NCBI GenBank assembly: GCA_020845495.1
Contig: JADLFM010000202.1
Span: 121,447 to 185,446 of the forward strand
Direction of reading: 5' to 3'
Length of the DNA: 64,000 nucleotides
Source of the DNA: Chloroflexota bacterium
GTDB lineage: Bacteria; Chloroflexota; UBA6077; JACCZL01
The notes under the pieces are model-generated. The model was not told where the DNA came from and ran no database searches. It saw only the letters and a program-made list of their open reading frames with translations. This document shows, in pieces, positions 44,918 through 53,477 of the stretch. Each line of letters begins with the position of its first letter. Position 1 is the stretch's first letter. Position numbers and translations under genes: made by a program.

Positions 44918-47719
44918 ATGACCGCCGATGGGCCTCGGCGACGCGACGTCACGAGCGATCGTCCTGCCGAGGATCTCCGGATCGACGTCCGGTACATGGG
45001 CGGCCTGCTCGGGAAAGTCCTACGGGAGCAGGGTGGGGATATCCTGCTCGACGCCGTCGAGAGGATCCGGCGGCGGGCGATCGAGCTTCGTGAGGGCGAC
45101 ACCACCTCGATCGAGGATCTCCAGGCCCAGGTGGCGGCACTCGATCCGGCCCTCGTGCCCCAGGTCGTCCGCGCGTTCACCATCTACTTCCACGTCATCA
45201 ACACCACCGAGGAGCATCATCGGCTCAGGTCACTGCGTCAGCGCCGCATTGCCGACCCTGACCGGCCCCTCGACGAATCGATTGCCGCCGCGATTGCGTC
45301 CGTTCCGGAGACGACGCCGGCGGAGCAGGTCGCGGCGCTGCTCGAGCGCCTGCGGGTGACGCCGGTCTTCACCGCTCATCCCACCGAGTCGCGGCGCCGC
45401 GCGGTGCTCGAACAGTTGGAGCGGCTGTCACAACTCGTCGCCTCGCGCGACGAGCAGCCGTTGACACCGGACGAGCAGGATGCCATCGAGCGGGAGATGC
45501 TCGAGGTCATCACCCTCCTCTGGCAGACCGACGAGGTCCGGCCCCGTCGCCCGACCGTGCTCGACGAGGTCGCAAGCGTCCTGGCAACGATCGGCCGGGG
45601 CCTCTTCGTGGTGGTGCCAGATGTAGACCGTGAGGTCCGCCGCACCTTCCAGGCGCGCTATCCGGAGCACGATCTCACCGGCTCGCCGTTCGTGGAACCA
45701 CACTCGTGGGTGGGCGGCGACCGCGACGGCAACCCGAACGTCACACCGGACGTGACCCGCCAGGCTATCGCTCGCCAGCGTGACCTGGTGCTCCGGGTCT
45801 ACCTCTCGCGGATCGAGCGACTGGCCCGCGAGCTCACCGTGTCGTCGACCCGCGAGCCAGTAGGCGAGGAGCTACAGCGCTCGCTGGAGCACGACGCCGG
45901 CGAGCTACCGGACATCGCCGCCCTGATGGAGCGACGCGCGCAGATCGAGCCATATCGCCGCAAGCTCGGCTTCATCGAGGAGCGGCTGCGTCGGACCCGC
46001 TCCGCGCCCTGGACCACGCGCCGACCGCCGGCCGGCGGCTACGCACGCTCGAACGATTTGCTCGATGACATCCAGGTGATGCGCGCGAGCCTGCGCGCCG
46101 CCGATGCCGGCCGGCTGGCCGATGGGCTGCTAGCCGACCTGGCCGTGCTGGTCGAGACGTTCGGCTTCCACTTCACCGCGCTGGAGGTCCGGCAGCACAG
46201 CGGGCGGCACGAGACGGCCGTCGCCGAGCTCCTGGCCGCCGCCGGGCTCGAAGCGTCCTACGCCGACCTCGACGAGGACGCCCGACAGACGATCCTCGAG
46301 CGGCTGCTGGAGCAGGCCCGCCCGCTCCCCGTTTCGGTGGCCAACCTGACGCGCGGCACCCGCGAAGTCATCGAGACGCTGGGGGTCGTGCGCGAGATCC
46401 AGGAGCAGCTCGAGCGCGACGCCTGCGCGACGTACATCATTTCGATGACGTTCGAGCCGAGCGACGTGCTCGAGGTCATGCTGCTGGCGCAGCAAGTTGG
46501 CCTGTTCCCGCCCGGACGAGGCGCGGCAGGGCTCGGGATTCGGGTCGTCCCGTTGTTCGAGACCGTCCACGAGCTTGGGCGGGCGGCCACCGTCATGGAT
46601 CGTCTTCTCAACTTGCCTGCCTTCCGACGTAACGTGGACGCCTGGGATGGCGAGCTAGAAGTGATGCTCGGCTATTCCGACTCGAACAAGGACGGGGGCT
46701 TCGCGGCGTCCAACTGGCAACTGTACGTCGCGCAGCACGACCTGGCGGAACTAGCCGCGCGGCGGAACATCCGCTTCGTCTTCTTTCAGGGCCGAGGCGG
46801 CGCGATCGGCCGGGGCGGCGGACCGATGCAGCGCGCGATTCTCGCCCAGCCGCTTGGAGCGACCGGCGGGCGCTTCAAGGTCACCGAACAGGGCGAGGTC
46901 ATCTTCGCCCGCTACGCCCATCCTGGCATCGCAAGACGGCACCTCGAACAACTGGTGAGCGCCGTCATTCGCGCCAATCTCGACCCGTCTGTCATCGCCG
47001 GCCAGTCGGCGGCCGATCCAGCCTGGACCGAGACCATAACCCGGATCGCCGAGAGAGGGCGCGCGGTGTATCGCGCCCTCGTATATGAGACGCCGGACTT
47101 CCTGGCCTTCTTCCATGAGGCCACGCCCATCGACGTGCTCGGCCAACTGAATATGGCGTCGCGGCCGGTCAGCCGGTCGAGCGGCGGCTCGGTCGACGAC
47201 CTTCGCGCGATCCCGTGGGTCTTCTCGTGGACCCAGAACCGCTCCAACTTGCCCGGCTGGTATGGCCTCGGGACGGCGTTACAGGAGGCCGCCGAGGATG
47301 GCCGGGGTGGTCTGGACCGGCTGCGGACCATGTACCGCGAGTGGCCGTTCTTCCAGTCGTTGCTGGACAACGCTCAGATCAGTCTAGGAACCGCGTCGCT
47401 GGCCATTACTCGCCGCTACGCTTCCCTGGTAACTGACGGGCGGATCCGTGACGAGATCATGCGCCTCATCGAAGCAGAGTACGAGCGAGCCTGCACGTAC
47501 GTCGTCGCGGCGACGGGCTACGACCGGCTCTTGGAGAGGGCGCCAGTCCTGCGCCGCTCGATTGCGCTCCGCAATCCGTACGTCGACCCGATCCACTGCG
47601 CCCAGATAGAGCTCCTAGGGCGCTGGCGCGCGACCGATGGCCCGCCCTCCGGCGATCTTCTCCCAACCCTGCTCCAGACCATCAATGGGATCGCCGCCGG
47701 CCTCCAATCGACCGGCTGA
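44918..47719 (+). CDS. ppc: Phosphoenolpyruvate carboxylase
   Basis: 933 residues, the usual length. It carboxylates PEP with bicarbonate to oxaloacetate, an anaplerotic step. The catalytic His is in VFTAHPTESRRR. The GRGG loops appear in FFQGRGGAIGRGGGPMQRAI. GYSDSNKDGGFAASNW supplies substrate-binding Arg/Lys regions, and QNRSNLPGWYGLGTAL is near the C-terminus. The terminal IALRNPYVDPIHCAQIELL and the end at STG are close to the family's C-terminal pattern (usually NTG). ATG 44918 has GGGAGG seven bases before. Confidence 0.97.
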   Translation: MTADGPRRRDVTSDRPAEDLRIDVRYMGGLLGKVLREQGGDILLDAVERIRRRAIELREGDTTSIEDLQAQVAALDPALVPQVVRAFTIYFHVINTTEEHHRLRSLRQRRIADPDRPLDESIAAAIASVPETTPAEQVAALLERLRVTPVFTAHPTESRRRAVLEQLERLSQLVASRDEQPLTPDEQDAIEREMLEVITLLWQTDEVRPRRPTVLDEVASVLATIGRGLFVVVPDVDREVRRTFQARYPEHDLTGSPFVEPHSWVGGDRDGNPNVTPDVTRQAIARQRDLVLRVYLSRIERLARELTVSSTREPVGEELQRSLEHDAGELPDIAALMERRAQIEPYRRKLGFIEERLRRTRSAPWTTRRPPAGGYARSNDLLDDIQVMRASLRAADAGRLADGLLADLAVLVETFGFHFTALEVRQHSGRHETAVAELLAAAGLEASYADLDEDARQTILERLLEQARPLPVSVANLTRGTREVIETLGVVREIQEQLERDACATYIISMTFEPSDVLEVMLLAQQVGLFPPGRGAAGLGIRVVPLFETVHELGRAATVMDRLLNLPAFRRNVDAWDGELEVMLGYSDSNKDGGFAASNWQLYVAQHDLAELAARRNIRFVFFQGRGGAIGRGGGPMQRAILAQPLGATGGRFKVTEQGEVIFARYAHPGIARRHLEQLVSAVIRANLDPSVIAGQSAADPAWTETITRIAERGRAVYRALVYETPDFLAFFHEATPIDVLGQLNMASRPVSRSSGGSVDDLRAIPWVFSWTQNRSNLPGWYGLGTALQEAAEDGRGGLDRLRTMYREWPFFQSLLDNAQISLGTASLAITRRYASLVTDGRIRDEIMRLIEAEYERACTYVVAATGYDRLLERAPVLRRSIALRNPYVDPIHCAQIELLGRWRATDGPPSGDLLPTLLQTINGIAAGLQSTG

Positions 47720-47965
47720 CCCGGCACGACCACCCCACGAAGCGGCTGCCCCTCCACTGGCCGGAGCGTTTCTGATACCGTGATGGCAGCCCGAGTAGCG
47801 CCCCGAGACCGGGTGAACCGGCGGGCGCGCTCACTCCCGTAGGAAAGGTGCGATCCATGCCTCGGGCGACCCAGGCCTCTGGCGAGCCCAGGCAGCGGAT
47901 GTCCCTTGTCGTCGACGCCCCTGCCGCTCGAACGGCGGCGATCCTTCCCGTCGGAGAGGACTGCG

Positions 47966-48754
47966 ATGCCCTTGAACCCGCTGCGCCAGAAGATCGCCGC
48001 CGGTCAGCCGGTGATCGGCCCGCTGATCCAGGAAGTGCCGGATTCGATGGAGCTCTTCGAGTTCCTGAGCTGCGCCGGCTTCGACTTTGTCATGATCGAC
48101 GGCGAGCACGCCGGCGTCCACGTCGAGCGTGCCCGCGACGTCGCGCGGGCAGCCGAAGCGGGCGGAGGCTGTGCGCTCGCTCGGGTGCCAGACGCTGACC
48201 CGACCCGGATTCTCGCCTTCCTCGATTCTGGCATCCAGGGCATCGTGCTCGCGCATTGCAACACCCGCGATGACGCCGAGGCACTCGTCAAGGCCGTGAA
48301 GTACCCGCCACGTGGCATCCGAGGCGCGGCGAGCGGGAGTCGAGCGGCGCGCTACGGCTACTCCGGCCTCAGTTTTCGCGAGCGTTTCGAGGAGGCCGAC
48401 CGCGAGACGATGTGCTTCGGGCTGATCGAGGAGCAGCGGGCGGTCGCCGAGGTTCCGGCCATGCTCGCCATCGACGGCTACGATGGCTGCTTCCTGGGCG
48501 CGGGCGACATGGCGCTCTCGATGGGGATGGACTACTTTGCCCACAACGGGACGCACCCGGAGGTACAGCGCCTGATCGACCAGGTCCGCGCTGAGACGCT
48601 CGCGGCCGGCAAGTTAGTGATGGCGCCGTCTGGTACTGGAGCAGGCGCCCACGCGCTCATCGAGCAAGGCGTGCAACTGGTGATCGTGCAGTTCGGCCAG
48701 TTCCTGCGCGGCGCCTGCGACAGCTACCTGAAGGCGGCGCGCGGAACGGCGTGA
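47966..48754 (+). CDS. HpcH/HpaI-type aldolase/citrate lyase family protein
   Basis: 262 residues from ATG 47966, preceded by GGAGAGGAC. A class II aldolase of the HpcH/HpaI fold. FDFVMIDGEHAG carries the Glu-His pair of the active site, LARVPDADPTRILAFLDSGIQGIVLAHC forms the barrel core, and LGAGDMALSMGM supplies the metal-ligand Asp. Enzymes of this type cleave or form 2-keto-3-deoxy sugar acids or 4-hydroxy-2-oxo acids, giving pyruvate. It is one of two such genes here (see 53478). Substrate unknown. Confidence 0.9.
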   Translation: MPLNPLRQKIAAGQPVIGPLIQEVPDSMELFEFLSCAGFDFVMIDGEHAGVHVERARDVARAAEAGGGCALARVPDADPTRILAFLDSGIQGIVLAHCNTRDDAEALVKAVKYPPRGIRGAASGSRAARYGYSGLSFRERFEEADRETMCFGLIEEQRAVAEVPAMLAIDGYDGCFLGAGDMALSMGMDYFAHNGTHPEVQRLIDQVRAETLAAGKLVMAPSGTGAGAHALIEQGVQLVIVQFGQFLRGACDSYLKAARGTA

Positions 48755-48794
48755 TCCCGCACCGCCCAGCCCGCCGCTGACGATCGCGGGGACC

Positions 48795-48832
48795 ACGACG
48801 CCCGGTGAGGGGACTCCCTCACCGGGCGTCGT
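48795..48832. terminator. 17-bp perfect hairpin between convergent genes
   Basis: Arms 48795-48811 and 48816-48832 are perfect complements around a GACT loop, between the aldolase stop (48754, +) and the binding-protein stop (48857, -). It is the longest such stem in the window and has no U-tract. Confidence 0.75.
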
Positions 48833-48856
48833 CGGATCTCTAGAACAACGTACGGC

Positions 48857-50089
48857 CTAGACGGCCTGGAGGACGACGGCGTTCTCGTCGTCGAATTTCC
48901 CGTTGGCAACCGCGCGACCGGACATGCTCGTCAGCGTCGTATCGCCGTTTTCGTCGAACGACCAGTGGCCGAGTGCGCCGTCGAAGTTCGCGGTCGCCAG
49001 GACAGCCTGACGGATCGCTTCGCGGTCCTTCACCCCGGCACGCGCGATGGCGTCGAGCGCGACCTTTGCCGACTCGTAGCCGTAGGCCGCGTACGCCTCC
49101 GGCTCGGACCCGAAGCGGGCACGGTAAGCGGCGTACCACTCAGCGCCCTTGCCCGTTAGCTTGCTCGGGGCGACGCCGCCAAACGTCACGAGGACGCCCT
49201 CGGCCGCATCGCCGGCGTCGTCGAGGAACGCCTGCTCGTAGATACCGTCCGGCCCCATGATCATCAGGCTCGATCCGAGCACTGACCGCAGATCCTTGAC
49301 GAGTTTGCCGGCGTTGTTCTGCGTGATCCCGCCGAAGTACACCAGGTCGGGACCGGCCCCCCGGATCTTGGTGGCCAGAGCGCGATAGTCGGACGCCTTC
49401 GAGTCGATACCCTCGGGACCGCCGACGACGCTCAGCCCGATCCGGTTGGCGGTCTCGGCAAAGACCGTCGCGATGCCGCTGCCATACAGTTCGGTGTCGT
49501 GCAGGACGTACACCTTCGCGGCGTTGAGCTGCTGCGCCCAGTTGGCCGCTACCGAGCCCTGGAGATCGTCGGCAGGAACGACGCGGGTGTAGTTGCGGAC
49601 GCCGGTCGGGTAGTAGACGTCCGGCTCGTTCGGCTCGCCCTTGCCCGGCTTCGTCAGGCCAGGGTAGGTGTTGGCCGGGCTGATCATGACCAGGCCGGCC
49701 TGGTTAAGGATAGGAATCGAGACCTTGGCGGCGCCGGAGTTGAACGTGCCGATGTAGACCATCGTATCGGCGTCGGCAGCCGCCTTGTTGGCGTTCTCGG
49801 CTTCCTTACCCGCGTCCCAGGCGCCGCGGGCCGGGGTGGCGTCGTCCATGTCCTCGTAGACGATCGTGAAGCCGCCGGCCTGACTCCCGACCTCATCGAG
49901 CGCCATCTTGATGGAGTTCACGATGGTATCGCTCTGCCCCTTGCTGCTGCCGGTGCGCGGCAGCGACGACACGATCCTGATCGTGTCGGATTGCGCGAAG
50001 GCCGCCGGTGCACTCCGGGCAAACGCGCCAGCCGAAAGCGTGACCGCCGCTGCCGCAACCCCAAGCCGAACGAATTCTCGCCTCTTCAT
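48857..50089 (-). CDS. Branched-chain-amino-acid-type ABC substrate-binding protein (Peripla_BP_6)
   Basis: 410 residues from ATG 50089 with GGAGGG five bases upstream. The N-terminus MKRREFVRLGVAAAAV looks like a Tat signal, cut near AFAQS. The mature protein (IRIVSSLPRTGSSKGQSDTIVNSIKMALDEVG) is a Leu/Ile/Val-binding-type receptor with the usual two Rossmann-like lobes. No permease or ATPase genes adjoin, so the transporter must be elsewhere. The ligand could be an amino acid, an amide or an aromatic acid. Confidence 0.9.
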   Translation of the reverse strand: MKRREFVRLGVAAAAVTLSAGAFARSAPAAFAQSDTIRIVSSLPRTGSSKGQSDTIVNSIKMALDEVGSQAGGFTIVYEDMDDATPARGAWDAGKEAENANKAAADADTMVYIGTFNSGAAKVSIPILNQAGLVMISPANTYPGLTKPGKGEPNEPDVYYPTGVRNYTRVVPADDLQGSVAANWAQQLNAAKVYVLHDTELYGSGIATVFAETANRIGLSVVGGPEGIDSKASDYRALATKIRGAGPDLVYFGGITQNNAGKLVKDLRSVLGSSLMIMGPDGIYEQAFLDDAGDAAEGVLVTFGGVAPSKLTGKGAEWYAAYRARFGSEPEAYAAYGYESAKVALDAIARAGVKDREAIRQAVLATANFDGALGHWSFDENGDTTLTSMSGRAVANGKFDDENAVVLQAV

Positions 50090-50246
50090 TGAGTCCCTCC
50101 TCGAATCAGCTTTCCGGCGGTGACGAACAGCCGCCGCATGGCGCGTCACGCCGACCCCGCTCGGCGTGCACGCGCACGTCAAGCGACGATCGCCCGCTCG
50201 AACCGCGCCACGATCGCGCCGATCATCCTGCACGCAGGGCAGTCTG

Positions 50247-51161
50247 TCAAGCATCTGGGTACACGCGTGAGAAATCTCCGTGGCCGTTGGTGGGCGGGAT
50301 GAGGGTCGGGTGAAACAGACTGGCCAGCGCTGCGATGACAGCGGCGACCCGAAGACCGGGCACGAGAAACGGCTCCGGGTCGGTGGGGACGTGGAGAGCG
50401 AGGGCAGCACGTGGCTGTAATTCGGGAGTCGTCGTACCTCGGGCAGCCTGGGTCGGCCGGGCCGGGGACGCTGACGCGACAGGCGAGGCCGTATCACGGT
50501 AGAGCGCCACGTTCGGACTGGTACCGACGATGATCTCGGGGGCCAGGGCGGCCACCTCCCGCCAGGACACGGCTCTCGGCGGCCGGCCCGCGCCATCGAA
50601 CACGTCGAGCCCACCGGCCAGCCCGAGAAGCTCCGCCTGCCACCACCCGGCCGCGCATGGCGGATCGAGTGAGACGAGCCACGCGGTGCGTCTGGGCACG
50701 GCGGCCGCCACGCACAGGCTGATCGTGTCGATCCGTTCGCGCAGGCCGGCAACTGCCTCGCGGGCAGCCGCCGGCCGTCCGGTCGCGTCGCCCACGGTCT
50801 TGACGTCGCTCAGGATATCCCCGACAGTCCGGGGCGATAAAACGTACACGTGCGGGCGCGGCCGAAGCCCGGCCACGACGCGGCGCAGGAGCCGCCGCAT
50901 CCGGCCGCTGCCGGCGTCGTCGACGAAGATCAGGTCCGGGCGGAGCGCCGCGACTCGCTCTCGGAGCGGGCCGACGTCCGCGGCGCGGCCGTCAGCTCGT
51001 ACGCGACCATGACTGACTGCCCGACCATCGCCCTCGGCGCGGCCCTCTCCACCTGCCAGGCGAAGGTGTCCATCGAGATCGGAAGCCTCGAGCAGGGCAG
51101 TGCGGAGTCCGAGTGCCTGCACGATCTCGGCGGCCTCGCGGCTCACTGCCAGGATACGCAT
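50247..51161 (-). CDS. BtuF-like cobalamin-binding-type protein without signal peptide
   Basis: 304 residues. MRILAVSREAAEIVQALGLRTALLEASD opens like BtuF/FhuD-fold receptors (class III binding proteins). LRPDLIFVDDAG and VYVLSPRTVGDILSDVKTVGDATGR match the helical backbone region. No export signal is seen, so it is either cytosolic or mis-started. NCBI-style cobalamin-binding annotations exist for such proteins. A Pro/Ala/Thr-rich insertion (TASPVASASPARPTQAARGT) interrupts the C-terminal lobe. No cobalamin riboswitch was recognised upstream. Confidence 0.75.
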   Translation of the reverse strand: MRILAVSREAAEIVQALGLRTALLEASDLDGHLRLAGGEGRAEGDGRAVSHGRVRADGRAADVGPLRERVAALRPDLIFVDDAGSGRMRRLLRRVVAGLRPRPHVYVLSPRTVGDILSDVKTVGDATGRPAAAREAVAGLRERIDTISLCVAAAVPRRTAWLVSLDPPCAAGWWQAELLGLAGGLDVFDGAGRPPRAVSWREVAALAPEIIVGTSPNVALYRDTASPVASASPARPTQAARGTTTPELQPRAALALHVPTDPEPFLVPGLRVAAVIAALASLFHPTLIPPTNGHGDFSRVYPDA

Positions 51162-51257
51162 CGGCTACTCACGAGCACTCCGCCAACGTGATGTCGAGGG
51201 GCACTACTCGAAGGCGCATGACCATCAAGATCAGCCTGGCGAAGTGCTAGCAGCACT

Positions 51258-51302
51258 GGCCCGTGATGGCGGCTCAGGCGTCGTAGGCCGCCATCACGGG
51301 CC
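51258..51302 (-). terminator. 16-bp perfect hairpin after the MBL hydrolase gene
   Basis: GGCCCGTGATGGCGGC (51258-51273) and its exact complement (51287-51302) surround a 13-base loop. It sits 20 bases past the MBL gene stop and 97 bases before the BtuF-like start, both on the minus strand. A smaller palindrome, AGTGCT-AGC-AGCACT, adjoins at 51243-51257. No U-tract. Confidence 0.65.
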
Positions 51303-51322
51303 GCACGTGCTCCGTTACGAGC

Positions 51323-51940
51323 TTACCAACCGCGCTCGATCCACTCGTCCAGGTGCGGTTTCTCGGTGCCGATGGTGGTCGCTGTGCCGTGACCGGGGTA
51401 GACGACCGTGTCGTCCGGCAGGCTGAACAACCGATACCGCACGCTTTGGATGATGGTGAAGAAGTGGCCGGTCTTGTTCTTGGTGTTCCCGACGCCGCCA
51501 GGGAACAGGGTGTCGCCGCTGAACAGCAGGTTGCCGAGCGTGAAGCAGGTGCTGCCGGGCGTGTGGCCGGGGGTGTGGATCGCACGAAGGGTGTTCCCGC
51601 CGAAGCGTAGCTCCTGACGGTCGTAGATCGTGAAGTCGGGCGCGGAGTGCAGCAGCCCCTGGTCGAGCTCGCCAATTCCCGATGGCGCGCCGATCCGGCC
51701 CTTCAGCGCGTCCAACTCGTCGTGATGATCGCCGTGGCCGTGAGTGATGAGGATGGCGCGGACGTTGGTGTCTTCGACCTCACGAGCGATCGTGTCCGGC
51801 TCCCAGCCGGCGTCGATGACGTACCCCTCTTTGGTCCGCGGGTCCCGCACGATGTAGACGACGTTCTCAAACGTCCCGACCGGCAGGATCTTCAACTCGA
51901 AATCGGCGCCGTTCGCCGTCACGCGCTGCCACTCGGCCAT
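51323..51940 (-). CDS. MBL-fold metallo-hydrolase (glyoxalase II-like)
   Basis: 205 residues. The metal-binding motif THGHGDHHDEL has the HxHxDH pattern. Further ligands appear in HTPGHTPGSTCF, FSGDTLFPGG (bridging Asp) and YPGHG (final His). The start is LKILPVGTFENVVYIVRD. Such proteins hydrolyse thioesters or act as persulfide dioxygenases; which of these applies is not decidable. It is followed by a strong hairpin and preceded by a 150-bp gap to the helicase stop. Confidence 0.92.
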   Translation of the reverse strand: MAEWQRVTANGADFELKILPVGTFENVVYIVRDPRTKEGYVIDAGWEPDTIAREVEDTNVRAILITHGHGDHHDELDALKGRIGAPSGIGELDQGLLHSAPDFTIYDRQELRFGGNTLRAIHTPGHTPGSTCFTLGNLLFSGDTLFPGGVGNTKNKTGHFFTIIQSVRYRLFSLPDDTVVYPGHGTATTIGTEKPHLDEWIERGW

Positions 51941-52092
51941 GATCCCTCCAAATGGTCGTTGCGGAGGCGAGCCGGCGATCGCACGGGCAGCCCGTCAGCA
52001 CTGGTTAGAGCGCGTCTGCTGCCTGAGTCGATGAGGAACACCGTGAGCGGCCATCGATCGGCCGCTCGCTCTCTCACTGCTGCGGTGCACAC

Positions 52093-53307
52093 TCACCCGT
52101 ACAGCGCCAGGCGCTCGTGTCGCAGGCTCCCGTTGGTCACCTTCTTGATCTCCGTCAGCGACTTCTCGTCCCATTCGGCAACGAAGGTGATCGCCATCCC
52201 GTTCCGGCCCATCCGAGCGGTCCGGCCGACGCGATGGACGTACGACTCGCTCTCCTCGGGGATATCGTAGTTGATGACGTGGCTGACTTCGGGAATGTCG
52301 AGGCCACGAGCGGCGAGATTGGTCGCGACGAGCAGTGTGACGGCCCCACGGCGGAAGTCGGACACGACCCGTTCGCGCTGGCGCTGGCTCATGCTGCCGT
52401 GGACTGCCTCCACCTCGTAGCCATCGCGCCGCAGAATCCGCAACAGCCGGTCGACGGCCGCCTGGGTGCGGCAGAAGACCATCGCCCGCTCAGGCTGCTG
52501 CTCGGAGAGTACCAGCCGCAAGGCTTCGGGCTTGTCGCGCTCGGCAACCTCGTAGTAGACCTGCTCGACGGTCGAGACGGTCTGCTCCTCGGGCTTGATC
52601 CGGATATGGACCGGCTGGCGCATGTGGCGGCGGGCGAGGATCTTCACGACCGTTGGGATGGTCGCCGAGAAGAGAGCGGTCTGTCGGGAGCGTGGTGTTC
52701 GCGACAGGATGCGCTCGACGTCTGGCATGAACCCCATGTCGAGCATACGGTCGGCCTCGTCGAGGACGAGGAAGCGGACGCTCCCGAGCCTGAGGGTGCC
52801 GCGCCGCAGATGATCGAGGATCCGGCCGGGCGTCCCGACGACGACCTGCGCGCCGCGTTCGAGGTCGCGAAGTTGGGTGGACATAGCGGCGCCGCCATAA
52901 ATCGTAGCGATCTTGACGCCGCGCAGACCGCCGATCCGCCCGACCTCCTTGGAGATCTGAGCTGCAAGTTCACGGGTCGGTGCGAGCACGATCGCCTGGA
53001 CGTCGTGAAGCTCGGGATCGATCCGCTCGGCGAGCGGGATGCCGAAGGCGGCAGTCTTTCCGGTGCCGGTCTGGGCCTGGCCCATGATGTCGCGGCCGTC
53101 GAGCAACAGAGGGATGGCGGCGGCCTGGATCTCGGTCGGGGCGCGATACTCCATCTCGGAGAGCGCCCGCGCGACCGGCTCGCTGAGCGGCAGATCGGCA
53201 AACGTCAGCGAGTCTGTGGCGATAGGGACCGGCTCGACGGCCGGTATCTCGAGTGGGATCAGCGGACCGTGCTCCTCACGAGAAATGGGTGTCTGAACGG
53301 CGTGCAT
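52093..53307 (-). CDS. DEAD-box ATP-dependent RNA helicase
   Basis: 404 residues from ATG 53307, supported by AGGAGG 14 bases upstream; an in-frame start at 53334 would lie inside the leader hairpin. Motifs in order: FADLPLSEPVARALSEMEYRAPTEIQ (Q motif), AQTGTGKT (Walker A), APTRELA, VLDEADRMLDMGF (DEAD), FSATIP (SAT), then LVATNLAARGLDIPEV and HRVGRTARMGRNG. The C-terminal tail is short. It unwinds RNA duplexes, probably in ribosome assembly or cold adaptation. A terminator hairpin in its leader suggests control by attenuation. Confidence 0.95.
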   Translation of the reverse strand: MHAVQTPISREEHGPLIPLEIPAVEPVPIATDSLTFADLPLSEPVARALSEMEYRAPTEIQAAAIPLLLDGRDIMGQAQTGTGKTAAFGIPLAERIDPELHDVQAIVLAPTRELAAQISKEVGRIGGLRGVKIATIYGGAAMSTQLRDLERGAQVVVGTPGRILDHLRRGTLRLGSVRFLVLDEADRMLDMGFMPDVERILSRTPRSRQTALFSATIPTVVKILARRHMRQPVHIRIKPEEQTVSTVEQVYYEVAERDKPEALRLVLSEQQPERAMVFCRTQAAVDRLLRILRRDGYEVEAVHGSMSQRQRERVVSDFRRGAVTLLVATNLAARGLDIPEVSHVINYDIPEESESYVHRVGRTARMGRNGMAITFVAEWDEKSLTEIKKVTNGSLRHERLALYG

Positions 53308-53334
53308 AGTTGAGAAAGGGCCTCCTGGGGACAC

Positions 53335-53371
53335 AAAAAAGGGGCGCCGAAGCAGTGTCGCTTCGCGCCCC
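53335..53371 (-). terminator. Intrinsic terminator in the leader of the DEAD-box helicase gene
   Basis: On the minus strand a 12-bp stem with one bulge (arms 53371-53360 and 53353-53341, six-base loop) is followed by exactly six U (53340-53335). This is the only textbook Rho-independent terminator seen in the window. The helicase AGGAGG (53321-53326) begins eight bases later. Only 27 bases separate the U-tract from the ATG, so the helicase promoter must lie upstream of it. It also ends the aldolase message from 53478. Confidence 0.75.
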
Positions 53372-53414
53372 TTCCCCGCAGCGTTGCAACGTTCGTCATC
53401 GTTACTCTGCCCGT

Positions 53415-53420
53415 AGTATA
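53415..53420 (-). promoter_or_regulatory. -10 box for the helicase leader RNA
   Basis: TATACT on the minus strand, between the aldolase stop (53478) and the leader terminator. It would start a leader of about 100 nt that includes the palindrome CGTTGCAACG and then the terminator. The -35 is weak (TTCCTC at about 17 bases). Confidence 0.45.
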
Positions 53421-53477
53421 CCCCGACGGGCCGACCAGGAGGAAGAGGGCCGCTGCGCAGCCCAGGAGGCGGGCGAA

